This document shows positions 36,332-47,313 of a DNA stretch of 64,000 bases, piece by piece (position 1 is the stretch's first letter; every line of letters begins with the position of its first letter). The position numbers and the translations under genes were made by a program. Source of the stretch: Gamsiella multidivaricata (taxonomy: Eukaryota; Mortierellomycota; Mortierellomycetes; Mortierellales; Mortierellaceae). Where the stretch lies: assembly GCF_025024155.1 (NCBI RefSeq), contig NW_026251733.1, positions 310,001 through 374,000 on the forward strand, given 5' to 3'. The notes beneath the pieces were generated by a model. The model did no database searches. It worked only from the letters and a program-made list of their open reading frames with translations, and was not told the DNA's origin.

Positions 36332-38949
36332 ATGAACGAGAAGGCTTCTTTCACACTTCAGCATCTCTCATTCCTAACCATGGATCAGGCCACCGATCTC
36401 GCCGTTCAAGGTGAGTGACACGAGGGCCAGTCATAAACGCTAGATGTCAAACGGATAGGCGTTGGAGGCTAAACTTGAACTGTCTGGTGGCTATGAACAC
36501 TCCTAGGCACAAACACCTCAAGCATCACCTCGAAGCGGAGTCTTGAGCGTCTGGGCTATTTGGATCCATGCCATGTGCCGGGGGTGACTGAAAAAGACTC
36601 GCCCTTCATGCTCAAGTATGTGGTCCCAAAACCCTGTCGTCGCTCTCCAGTGATCAACCGCGCATACTACCAGCGGGTCGAGAGCATTCGCGCTCTGGTC
36701 GACGGTTGGATTGTCGAGTGCGAGTCTCTCGGCGTGGACGAGTGTGCTGTAATCAGTCTTGGATGCGGATTGTAAGCAACGTTTACCGCGCCTTATATAT
36801 GCCCTTACGATTTCCCTTCAATGTGCCTGAGCTAACAGCACCACCTTATCACTGGAATTCTGAACAATTGCCTCACAGCGATCCGACCTTCTTCAGATTA
36901 GCCACGCTGAGAAAGAGCAAGCAGAGCAGGACGAAGCTAAAGTATATCGACATCGATTATCCCACACTTATTGCAGAGCGACTATACATGGTCAGGAATC
37001 AGGATACGCTACGCAGTCTTCTCCCAGAAAATCCATCCAGAGAAGATGTTGCAGAGTTTGTCTCAGAGACCTACTCCTGTCTGGGCATTGATCTGCGAAA
37101 GCTGGACCAATTGGAGAAAGGGCTTCAGGATGCGGGCGTCTCGAAGAATGGACCCATCGGGATGCCGATCTTAGTAGTCTCCGAGGTCGTTCTTGCATAT
37201 CTTGAAGCAGATGAATCGGATGCTGTCATCAAGTTCTTTGCGGGATATCCAGAAGGTAACTCCATATTTTTTCAACTGATCTTTTTCTTCTAAGGATTAC
37301 ATGAGTTTCTATGGTCTTTAATAACAGACCTTTACTGATTCACCATAGCCACTTTCATCCTTCACGAGCAATGTATCCCGACATTTGATGCCGACCACGA
37401 AGAAAACCTCCAGCCTTTTGCCCTGACCATGTTTAGGCATTTTGAAAGGACGATGACGCCGCTTAAAACACTACGCAAATATCGAAGTCTAGAAAACCAC
37501 CGCGATCGATTCCAAACGCTCGGCTGGCCAAGCTGCGACATCTTGAACATGAACCTACTCAATGACTTTATTGTCATGCCTATGGAGGAAGACCATCAGC
37601 GGATATCACAGCTCGAGCCCTTTGATGAATACGACGAACTATACTGGATCGGTTCCTATTACTTTATCGCCATCGCTTCCACAACATCCGGCAACTCGCC
37701 GGTTCCGATTCGAAGTCCAGATGTCCTTCGGCACATCAGCCTACGAACGAAACTCCAGGATCCCACATATTTGTCAGAAGAGCACGTTGATCAAGGAAGC
37801 TATGTCAATATCAACAACGCCTCTACGATGACCCCACACTCCGCCATCTCCTCTATTGAAGTCAATTGGGCTGGACAGAACCCATTCCCAAGACTGGATC
37901 TCAATCGGAAGGGCCACACCGTGTCTATTCTCGGCGATCATGCGTACATCTTCGGGGGATTCGGTTTGGACACAACAGATTACCAGGAAGACCAGAGGAT
38001 ATTCCATGCACGCTCGCAGCAGACACGGCTCGGTTCCATGATGCGTCTGGATCTCGTCAAAGGATCAGTAGAGACGCTGCCACGAGATGAAAATGGGCCA
38101 GCACCTCGAATGCATCACTCCGCCGTTACGACGCTCGACGGGTCGGCAATTTATGTTTATGGTGGCAGGGATGGTCCTACCAAAGTTCACAACGACGTCT
38201 GGAGATATACGCCCGAGGACGGATGGGACCCCTTGTGGCGCGCTAAAGTCAGTCAGGAGAGTGACAGCTCAATACCGAAGGGCTTATTCAAGCATACTGC
38301 CAATATAGTGACTATTGCTGACAGAGAGATGATGGTCGTCTTTGGTGGCAGACTTGAGTCTGGCGAGGCGAATGATCAGGTATGGGCGTTCGATATTGAG
38401 GAGGGCCAATGGGGTCATTTCCGGTGGAGACAAGTGGATCAAAGGCAAAGGCTGCGTGGGATATTTTCACACAGCTCCGTGGTCGTGAAGGACGAAGCAG
38501 GTCAGGATAATTTGATCGTAGTAGGAGGCATCCTCGGCAGTAGCGAGAAGGTGTTGAGCACAGTTTGGAGTCTTACCTTAGGTATCAATGATGATGACCG
38601 GCAATGTTGGGCGGAAGCAAGAGAAATCGAGGTCAAAGCAAATAATGGTGCCCCGTTGAAGCCGAGATTTGGCCATTCAAGTGTTGCGGTTGGTGAAGAC
38701 CGGATTTGGGTCCTTGGAGGCGTCTCTTCTCCGGGGCTGCTTCAGTGGCAGGAGACCATGATCGAGATTCGGCCGAGCGCAGGAACATTCCAGCACCTGT
38801 GCCCATCATCCTTCAAAGAGCTGGTTATGGTGGGCCATGCAACTGCAGTCGATACGAGCCGCGGAAGAATTATTGGAGTTGGTGGTGGAGGAACGTGCTT
38901 TGGATTTGGGGCATGGTGGGATACCTCGGGCTGGGCTTTACAGATCTAG
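36332..38949 (+). CDS. PPM2: tRNA wybutosine-synthesizing protein 4 (TYW4/PPM2)
   Basis: Four exons, 36332-36410, 36507-36771, 36879-37255 and 37349-38949, give 773 residues with consistent phases. The N-terminal third is a leucine carboxyl methyltransferase domain that uses S-adenosylmethionine. The SAM-binding loop AVISLGCGFDPTFFRL is rebuilt by splicing across the third exon junction, and KYIDIDYPTLIAER and VVSEVVLAYLEADESDAV follow. The C-terminal half is a kelch beta-propeller with repeated Gly-Gly blades (HAYIFGGFGLD, AIYVYGGRDGP, MMVVFGGRLESG, NLIVVGGILGS, RIWVLGGVSSP). This fusion is diagnostic for TYW4, which methylates and methoxycarbonylates yW-72 to complete wybutosine at position 37 of tRNA-Phe. 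The related PP2A methyltransferase PPM1 lacks the kelch part. Length is slightly above the yeast protein (about 695). Confidence 0.93.
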
Positions 38950-40713
38950 AGTAAAGCTCTCTCTACACTTCAACTAAACAAGCAACATCACGACTGGAAA
39001 ATATAATATACACATCCTTGGGCATACTTTGCGATCCGTTGTTGGCAGATATCAAGGGCATGTACGTCTAATGGTTCAGCCCACGAAGAACTTCTGCCCT
39101 TCAAATTCATCTGCTTCCAGTCGTATCCTCGTCATGGATAGCTAAGAGGCTGATGACACACATATAGGAAGAGTTCTAGACAATCATGTGGTCGCAGGCA
39201 TGGTCCATGCGTCAATGCCAGTTGGGATTTCCTTCTGCCCAAAAAGACGAGATATCGTCTGTGACACAAATGACAGCCATGTTGTGATGATGGATGGAAA
39301 AGCGACGAGAAGCCTAGGACAAGGCTACATCCCACGCTATCTAGTGTAACAGGACGATTAGAGCATCGACTTCTAAAGGTTAATAAGAAGCTAGCACAAA
39401 ATGGCAACCGCACAATCGATCATGAACAACGTCCACCATTATGACCGTCCCCTGCAACGCTGCGCCAACGTGCGAGCCCTCTCGATGCTTTATTGCAGAA
39501 CTGCTGGTCCGCATTTGCATCCACAGAGTAATCGTAATGGCATGATTCCAAGCCATTGCGTTCTCAGGAACCGTTCGGGACATCCTCGTTATCATAAGAT
39601 GTATAAATCCAGTACAAGACCTGAAGCCCACCATCAGCACCCTTGGAGCCCTCGATGACGAACGCGAGCACGAATAGCCCAGATTTAGGATCCATAATGG
39701 TGTCTCTAGAGCTGCAGAAACAAGGCGAGGATACGATCTGAGAGATCCTTGAACACCAACTGTACGGTTCATATCCGATACCTGGATCAGAATATTCTGA
39801 AGGATACGATGGCCCGCCCCCACGTACGCTGCAGCAGCATCATGGCGACTCCGATCTGCATCGTTAAGTGTTTTTAGTATATATTCAATGGCAAGATTTT
39901 ACGATCTGTGGAGGATCTACGGAATCTTTCTATTTCCACCTTCACTCTTGAATGCCAGTTCCCGTATCAGGTGTTTGCAGTTGATGCAAGTTGCTATGGG
40001 GATCATCTTTGGGTCCCTGGATGTGTACCTTCGCCGAGTCGAAAGATGTTACCGGTCGCGATCGTGGTCCTTGAAGCGGAACGAGCGTCTTCACTCAGTT
40101 GTCGAAGACTGCGGCACAGGATCCAAAGGCATGCATGCATACATACGTCTTGTGCAAGTGACCCCGCCTAGATGACATCGATCGACGCGTACAAGAAAAA
40201 ATCGTCATTGGTCAAACGTGACAAAATCCGACTTTACTGTTCACGGAGTCAGCAGAGCATCGAAGTTATTGCTGCACTAAAATCGAAAAAAAAACGGCTA
40301 AAGGAAACGACAACCAGAAGCCACGATTTCTTCTGTCTGTACCTGTAGAAAATGACGAAACGAAGTTGTTTGTCGTGGCTGCTGGGCACAAATAACACAC
40401 AAACAGACATAGCCGATGCAAGCACAGGGATTACAAATGCCCCCTTGTTTTGGTGGCAAGATAGAAATAGTTCGCCATGGCTCCTGAAAAGACAAGTTGT
40501 TGTAGCGTCGAGTGGCAGTGCATTGCAGAACATAAATACCATGGACCTCCCCTGCACCTCTTTCCTATTTTCTCTTCAATCATCCTTACGATAGAACAAG
40601 AAACTGCACAGCAAACCCCCAGTTCATCCCGACGACACAAACGAACATCGCCCAACCAGAAAATCAGGAGCCAAAAAACTACTTCCCTCAAAATATACGG
40701 TCAAAAAAAGTAT
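38950..40713. other. Intergenic with a possible worn coding stretch
   Basis: About 1.8 kb. On the minus strand from about 39880 to 39130 several short overlapping frames have hydrophobic, protein-like composition (for example GHRILQNILIQV and FVIEGSKGADGGLQVLYW), but they are broken by stops and I cannot join them into a gene. It may be a decayed membrane-protein gene of unidentified family. A TATA-like CATAAATACC at 40531-40540 probably serves the hypothetical gene at 40714. Confidence 0.4.
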
Positions 40714-41232
40714 ATGGCCACCGAAGAAATGTCCCTCCATGCCGCTGCGGCCTCGACCTCGACCAGCAGCATAGAGATCCTCCTGACGGACCAGCACATG
40801 ATGCAGTACACCATGGGTCTTAGTGATCCGCACGACGTACCCGCAAAAGATCTTTACGAGAAACTTTCCTTCCTCAAGCAGCAACAGCAGCAAAGGAAAA
40901 TGAACATCAAGCCAGCCCATTCGCTCGAGGAATCTCATCACAACAGCCTCCATCGTCAGCACCAGCACCAGCACCATCATTGCGATCTATCCATCGATAC
41001 CTCCAACACCGTGACCTCCAAGTGCAGCTCACAAGATACACTCATGGAAATCCTTCAACAGATCGATCACCGTCATCTGCAGAAGGATCTCGAGAAGGAA
41101 AATGAACTCGAGCTCGAGGAGGCCGCCACCTTGAGACGCCATCGTCGCTACAAGTTGAACCCGGACCTACTCAAGGATCATCCCTTTACCCTGAAGCAGA
41201 ACCACGGCCTCGCCAACCTACGCCATAGCTGA
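40714..41232 (+). CDS. Hypothetical protein, Gln/His/Ser-rich
   Basis: Single-exon frame of 172 residues. I choose the ATG at 40714, in the context TATATGGCC, over an in-frame ATG at 40477, because a TATA-like element at 40531 places transcription after the upstream ATG. The protein has a Ser/Thr/Ala N-terminus, a segment DVPAKDLYEKLSFLKQQQQQ that could be helical, a His/Gln-rich stretch (HRQHQHQHHH), and a charged C-terminal part (HLQKDLEKENELELEEAATL, then RRHRRYKLNPDLLKDH). No signal peptide, membrane span or known domain is visible. Composition and codon use look coding. Function unknown. Confidence 0.6.
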   Translation: MATEEMSLHAAAASTSTSSIEILLTDQHMMQYTMGLSDPHDVPAKDLYEKLSFLKQQQQQRKMNIKPAHSLEESHHNSLHRQHQHQHHHCDLSIDTSNTVTSKCSSQDTLMEILQQIDHRHLQKDLEKENELELEEAATLRRHRRYKLNPDLLKDHPFTLKQNHGLANLRHS

Positions 41233-41493
41233 GAGGAATAGGCAGCTTGAACCGCCATTTTTTTTTCATTTCGTCTCCTTCGAATAGGAGATGCTAGCCT
41301 GCGCCCTGGAGCAAGTGACTAAGATAGCTATCAACACCCGACATATGAATCGTTTTCAACTCTTCCTCGCCCTCGATATCCAATTGCATCCACCACATCC
41401 AATCCAAAGGAAATGGACCCTCTGCCTTGTCAACAGGGTGACTCGCCCCAGCACCATCAGCGACACTACTAAACGGATGATGAACATGAACAT

Positions 41494-41900
41494 ATGGGCC
41501 TACGATACCTTCCCGTACGTAACTTTCCAACGCTACACAAATTCAAGAGATGCTCCTGTTCAATATGGACCATAGATCATCACTACCCCTCAGCTTATGA
41601 GCACGTCAACAAAATAAAATTTTTGTCCGAGGATATTGCAAAGTGTCGCAAAATGTCAATGCATTTAATTCGCCAACTCGCAAAGAAACTATTGGAAGAT
41701 AACAGAGGTGTCGACACAGGTAGCGTTCTGTGTTTTCATTTTTTATTACATAGTTGGTCTACTTCGCCACAGGTGACATTGCTGAACGTGTCAATGTCAT
41801 CGTAGATGAAGGAGACATTGTATTGCCGCTAAAGTACAGCGATGTCAACTTTCGTACCTCATCTATCACCATTAAAAAAAAAAAAAAAAAAGGTCAATCA
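41494..41900 (+). pseudogene. Unexplained spliced coding remnant
   Basis: The stretch SEDIAKCRKMSMHLIRQLAK, continuing KLLEDNRGVDTG, ends at a plausible donor (GTAGCG at 41720). A good acceptor (CCACAG, ending 41772) restores the frame to give DIAERVNVIVDEGDIVLPLK and YSDVNFRTSSIT before a poly-A run. The composition is convincingly protein-like across the putative 52-bp intron. No start codon context or convincing 5' exon was found, and the frame ends in an A18 tract. It may be a fragment of an uncharacterised gene, or a real gene whose 5' part I cannot resolve. Family not recognised. Confidence 0.35.
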
Positions 41901-41949
41901 ATACACAAGTGATGTTTTTCTTCGCAGTGGAAAGATCAGAGACAAAGGA

Positions 41950-44239
41950 TCAGAGCACTGTACCTTCAACTTGAACAAGTGTACTATCCTTTCGCGATAC
42001 AATCATATAAACCTCCCGATCCTCAAATCGCTTGCCTACAATCCAATGATTCGAGGGTGACCGAGTCGTAATCTCTGTGGCGTCCGGCATCCTAATAACA
42101 CACAGAATCAAAGATTTAGAGTGCTGTCATTGTCAAGAACACCTATACCGATGCCCATGTCTTTCAAAGCAAATCACTTCAGATTTTTACCGGTCAAAGT
42201 CCTGCTTGATATCCAGTAGCGATAGAGCCATATCTGATGCCATATTAATTCCCCCCTTCCCTGTAGGCAATCCCAGTTGCGCCTTGATCGCCAGGTTCAT
42301 CTTGTTGAAATACAAAAACCGAATCTCTCTATCATTCGCTACTGTGCCGCCTAGGCTGCGAGCTGCATTCGCCTCCTTAATCATCTGCCTCGATACTTCT
42401 TCCAACAACGACCGTGTCGTGTTCTCGCTAGGGTCTAATAATGGAGGATCATAAACCAGACCTAAGATGTAATCCTCCAGCTCCTCAGTAAACTGTTTAG
42501 GTTCGTCGATCAGTCGTTGAGACTCATCCTGCGTGACAGGCGCGAAGAACGACAAGCTGAGTCCGCTCTTGTGCTGTAATTAGAATTAGATACAATCAGT
42601 TAACATGACAATTTCATACAAAAGAACCCCCCCTCCTCCTCCCTGCGATTGAGTTTGATTTTCTTTACCTTGAATATGATGCCAAAATATTCCTCCACGT
42701 CTTCGCTTTCATTAGATTCTCCAAACCACAGAGCGTTCACATGCGCATTCCCGCCACTCGCCAAGATGACCTCCCACTCTTCTGATGGCCGAGGACTCGA
42801 CCCTGCTGTGCCTGTGGCCCCTGGTGGAGAAAGACTGTTTGAGCTGCTGGAGATCACGCCCTCGACACTCCGGATCGAAGGAGCAGGTGAATTGACACGC
42901 GACGTTGGACGCAATGGTGGTGTCGTCGGTGGTGTTCCTGCAGAAGTCGACGCCCTGTAGAATCCAAAGATACCGGTATTGGACCATGATTTTCCAAATT
43001 TGAATGTCGAGGTCTAGATCCCAACGAAAGACACTCAATTAGTACATCGGACAAAACTTCCTCGGAAGCCTTTTGGCGCATTCGTTTGTCCAATCGATCT
43101 AGTTTACCTTCCGTTTCCGTGACTCTTCCTCCTCTCTCCGCTCCAATGCCGATTGTGCACTGTACCCCTCATATCCCGTCAGCTGCACGACATGCCTCCA
43201 GGCGGCTCTCAGATCCTCGTCCCGGATATCACTCGACACCAACTGATCTTCAAAAGTTACCATCGAATGTGTGATCCATCCTTGATACTTGTCCCGTACG
43301 CTTTTCATCAGTCGATCGACACTTAAGTATCCAGCCTTGCTCAGAGGTAAATAATTAATCCCGTCTAATGCTCGCTCGAGCGTCATGGTCTTTTCGAACT
43401 CCCAGCCCAGGACCCACGATTCAAAGAACTCTTCCAATCGGCGCTGTAGCGGCCGGGTATTGCCATTGTGTGTCTGCACAAGGTTGTCCATGGTTCCGTT
43501 GGCGATTTTGTACATCGCATAGGCCTGTTTTAACAACGCGGTGACCACAGTGTCGTGTACTTCGTGCTCGAGATATTCAGTGATGATACGGTTCTTTCCG
43601 TCGGAGCCCTTGACAGATCGCTTTATCGTGCCGAGTTCTATACACTATCCCCAGGAGGAAGTCCATGCAAATTAGTCGTTCTGTCCTTGGAGCCCATAAG
43701 GATCAAGATCGCAGTAAGGGAACCCTTCACTTACCAACTGTAACCAGTACCCAGGTTCGGCTTCATAAAATGCCAGTCGGTTCTTCTGTGAGTGCACATT
43801 CTCGCACGGCGCCGTTGGTGAGAATATCCTAACACAGTTGACCCCATGTGCTTAGTCAACACACAGATCCATACAAGCGACAATCCAAAGCGAAAAAGGC
43901 AGCTCCTTCATACCGAGCAAAATTCACGAGTCCCTGTGAGAGTCCGATATTGCGCATCTTGACGTCCATCGACACAGTCTTGCGTGCCACATAGTAGAGA
44001 AGTTGCTCATGCTGAGTTTCGTCCGTCGGGCCAAAGTCGGGGTTGTAGATGCAAAAGTAGCCTAGTGTTGCTGGTGTGGTCGATGGTCCAGAGGATGATG
44101 ACGAGGGTGATGCTGCACCGGCTGGTTTAGGTGACGTGGTATCCGAGGAGCCGTACATCAGACGCGGACTGGTTGCTGGCGTAGGGATGAAGAAGTAAAG
44201 GAAATGGAGCGACGAAGGACGATGGTTGCCCTCGTTCAT
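41950..44239 (-). CDS. CCZ1: Vacuolar fusion protein CCZ1
   Basis: A subunit of the Mon1-Ccz1 guanine-nucleotide exchange factor that activates Rab7/Ypt7 on late endosomes and autophagosomes. Six exons, 44239-43914, 43828-43735, 43644-43108, 43013-42669, 42573-42191 and 42091-41950, give 608 residues with all phases consistent. The first longin domain contains LGYFCIYNPDFGP, QLLYYVARKTVSMDVKMRNI and GLSQGLVNFA, followed by the family hallmark IFSPTAPCENVHSQKNRLAF with EPGYWLQL. The second domain includes TALLKQAYAMYKIANGTMDN. The C-terminal longin part is split over exons 4 to 6 (EDVEEYFGIIFKHKSGLSLS, then NHWIVGKRFEDREVYMIVSR). A Ser/Pro-rich insert lies between domains. An alternative in-frame start is the ATG at 44158. 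The gene is 249 bp downstream of the MCT1 stop on the same strand. Confidence 0.92.
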
Positions 44240-44488
44240 TCACGCGCATGGCCACTGTGGCATCTTCCTCGTGACGCGCTATTAACGGACACGATTCGTT
44301 TATATAGCGGTTGAAACGCGACCATGTAGCACAGGCAGATAGCTCGTGGAGCTTTACGTAGTTTTATTGTCCCATTATGTTGCGCAATGGGCAATGATCT
44401 ATAGAAGCTGGGGTCTGGCATGGTACATACAAAGTTGGTTGAAGAGTGGGGTGGGTGTGCTTTTGCTTATATCTGTGGGAGGTGTATT

Positions 44489-47313
44489 TTACAACGCCCA
44501 CTGTTGGATGTCTTCAGCGGTCGTTACGGTCCTAGAAAATGCGCAAAAAGGAATTAAAGAAATAGGTCAGTCAGTATATTTTCAGCAACGATGGATGCTA
44601 TCTTTGGGAAATACGGATGGCCAGACACCACTGCAAATGGACATACTTGACGAAATCCAGTGGGTATTCTTTGCGGAGCAAATTGGCGAGGACTTTGCCG
44701 GGACCTAGTGAGATGTAGTCGTGAACGTTCTCCTGGTCCCGCAGATATCCAATGCTCGTGTGCCACTGAACTGTTCCTGTCACCTGTCTGACCAGCAGAT
44801 CCGAAATGTCCTCAACCCGAGTGATCTACAACGAAGAAAAGAACGACAACAGTTTTGAATGTTAAAACCCATTCATATTATTGTCGCACTCAGACACCAG
44901 TGCATACCCGGCAATATGCATCGATCAACTTACAGGCTTGGCAGTGACATTGGAAATCACATCGATGACAGGTTTCTCAAATTTGATATCCTTGAGCGCC
45001 TCCATCATCTTATCAGCCGCGGGCTGCATCAAGCTGCAGTGGAATGGCGCCCTACAATTGCAAATACCGAGAGGATGAGCTTTAGGTTCATAATAGGGCA
45101 ATGGCCTCGGTGTTGACAAGCAATTGATCGGCTCCCACTTACGAGACTGGCAGGTCTACAGCTCTGGCAGCAATTTTTTGTGCTTGTAGGGATCTTGACG
45201 CATGGTCGACTCCGCGAACAGTGCCGCTGATAACAACTTGGAACGACTAGAAACGGGCAGCAATGAATCCAATGATTATAAATGCGTAAGTGAATGACGA
45301 ATCATAATATTCTTGCAGCTGGTTTCTTAACAAAAGAGAACCAATGAACTTACACTGTTGATGTTCGCAATCTCCGCCACTTCCCCAGCAGGCAATGCTG
45401 CCTTGATCTCGTCCATGGCCTTGAGAAGCGCCTCGAGTTTCGACGAACGCACGACCAGCGCCGACATGGCTGTGGTTCCTTTGTTGGTCACTGCTTTGGT
45501 CATCGCCTGTCCGCGAAGTCTCTGGAAAAGTGAGAGAGGGGATAGAATGTGGTGTTAAAAGGCAGAAAGTGCGATGACGCATAGTGCAACAGCAAGACAA
45601 GTAAGACTATTAAGGCACACGTACGACTAATTTGACGGCATCTCGAAGTGCGACAGCCTTGGTGGCAACGAGGGCCGAGTACTCTCCCAGCGAGTGGCCG
45701 AGGGCATGTTTGCATGATTCCTCGATTTTGAAGCCGCGCTCGCTCTCAAGCACTCGCAGCATGGCGATCGAGGTCGTCAAGATGGCCGGCTGTGCATTCT
45801 CCGTCCGTGTCAAATCCTCCTGTGAACCCTCAAACATGACATTCTTGAGCGTACCCTCCAGAGCGTCGTCTGCTTCGTCTACGACCTGACGTGCCACGGG
45901 GTATGTGTCGTACAAGTCCTTGCCCATGCCAACAAACTGCGATCCTTGGCCTATTAGTAGGAAGCAAAAGCATATTCAGTCAGCAAGGAACCATTGGATG
46001 ATATTCATTAGAGAGAGCGAATAATGTCTTTGGGATCACGACGACAACCGCAAAAGACGTGCTGTGTATAATTTTGTCATGGCAGCGTCAGACCAAAAAT
46101 AAATTTTGCTCACTTGCAGCGCAACAAAGTGGAGCCAACAAAGACTCCCAGTTTATAGACGGAGTTTTTCTTTTTCATCAATCGATGAATCAATGACAGA
46201 CAGAAAGCGATCGTGAGAATATTTTGATACCCTCCAATTCTCTCTTTACAGCACTCGAGAGGCATTGTCGCCGTTGGCTGGCTGGGAAAGCTGCTCCCCT
46301 CCCCCCAGGAACTAATTGGGGTCATTTTATCTTCCGTTGTTCATCGATGCTTTTGGCAATAAGGTGCGATTTTATCCCGATCCAGCCAAAAAGGAATAGG
46401 AAGGTTCATCCTCCCGGCTGGTCTCTTTTTGGGAACATCTCCACGATTGTACGATCGCGCGCTTTCGTTTTTGCCCAGTCACTTCACTCAACGAGTAACT
46501 CACTTGGTTACTCACTCGCGCACTTGTTGTCATACAGATGTGCAGATGTGCAGATGTGCAGATGAGCAAAGGAGAGCGCCTGCAAATACCGTAAAGTGTC
46601 ATCCTCACAATGCAGTTTTAGCCAAATACTTCCCCACAATTTTCTTTTTTCGTCATTTGGGTTTCTCTTTCTGGCAACAGAGACAAACCCTGGCTTTCTT
46701 TGCTGTTACTGCCACTGCGCCCTGGCACCGTCACCATCAATGTCATCACAGTAATTTTTTAATGCCTCTCTCAATCTCTTTCCCCCTTATGGCATCTTTG
46801 TCCCAGACCTTCAATCGCTTTTCATTTCTTTCACTGAACAGTACCTGGAAAGAGAATCGCCCAATTGTTGCTGTCGCCACCAGATGATGTCTAAATGCAT
46901 TAGTGAGATCGATAAATAAAAGCAGTTTAATACAACTATTCATGAGGGACCAATTGACGTCAATTGCTCGACAGTGAGGACGGACTGAGCATGTGAAATT
47001 CATATACGATACTTACCAAGTGCCGCCTATTCCTTGGGATAAATCTTGGCCGAGGCACTGAAGGCGTGGGCTTTGAAGGGACGGCCGATGGAGGAATAGA
47101 CGTGGGTGCTGAGAAAATGGGTGTTGAAGGCGTGCTGGATACAATTGGTTCGGACGCGAGTGGAGTTCTTGCTGCTGCTGTCGTTGCAGCGATTGTAGAT
47201 GCGGTTGAAGTTGATCTGGAGGGAGCGCTGGTGGCTATCGGCAGCATGCGAGAGATGGATGCTATTGGCGTGGCCTTGTCGAGGATAGCCGAGCGGACTG
47301 TTGTGCACGCCAT
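44489..47313 (-). CDS. MCT1: Mitochondrial malonyl-CoA:ACP transacylase (MCT1/FabD type)
   Basis: Transfers malonyl from CoA to mitochondrial acyl carrier protein in type II fatty acid synthesis, which feeds lipoate production. Eight exons, 47313-47017, 46890-46845, 45950-45625, 45521-45354, 45246-45143, 45051-44934, 44825-44647 and 44531-44489, give 426 residues; every phase agrees. Exon 1 is a Ser/Thr/Ala/Arg-rich presequence with almost no acidic residues, typical of mitochondrial import. The 46-nt exon 2 supplies NNWAILFPG, which completes the LFPGQGSQFVGMGK loop. Active-site residues are present: Ser201 in GHSLGEYSAL, the RLRGQAM arginine, and His318 in APFHCSLMQPAA, with SNVTAKP after it. 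The C-terminus TVTTAEDIQQWAL comes from the 43-nt last exon. Length matches eukaryotic MCATs after presequence removal. Confidence 0.93.
46535..46566. repeat. 8-bp tandem repeat in an MCT1 intron
   Basis: Four head-to-tail copies of CAGATGTG (the last one ends AG) lie in the large 894-bp second intron of the transacylase gene. Confidence 0.9.

Noticed and set aside
40477..40713. 79-residue N-terminal extension of the hypothetical protein
   Set aside because: The segment has a TATA-like element inside it and no protein-like composition; the ATG at 40714 has better context.
44489..47313. Polyketide synthase or secondary-metabolite cluster suggested by the acyltransferase
   Set aside because: The protein is a stand-alone FabD type with a mitochondrial-like presequence and no ketosynthase or tailoring genes nearby.
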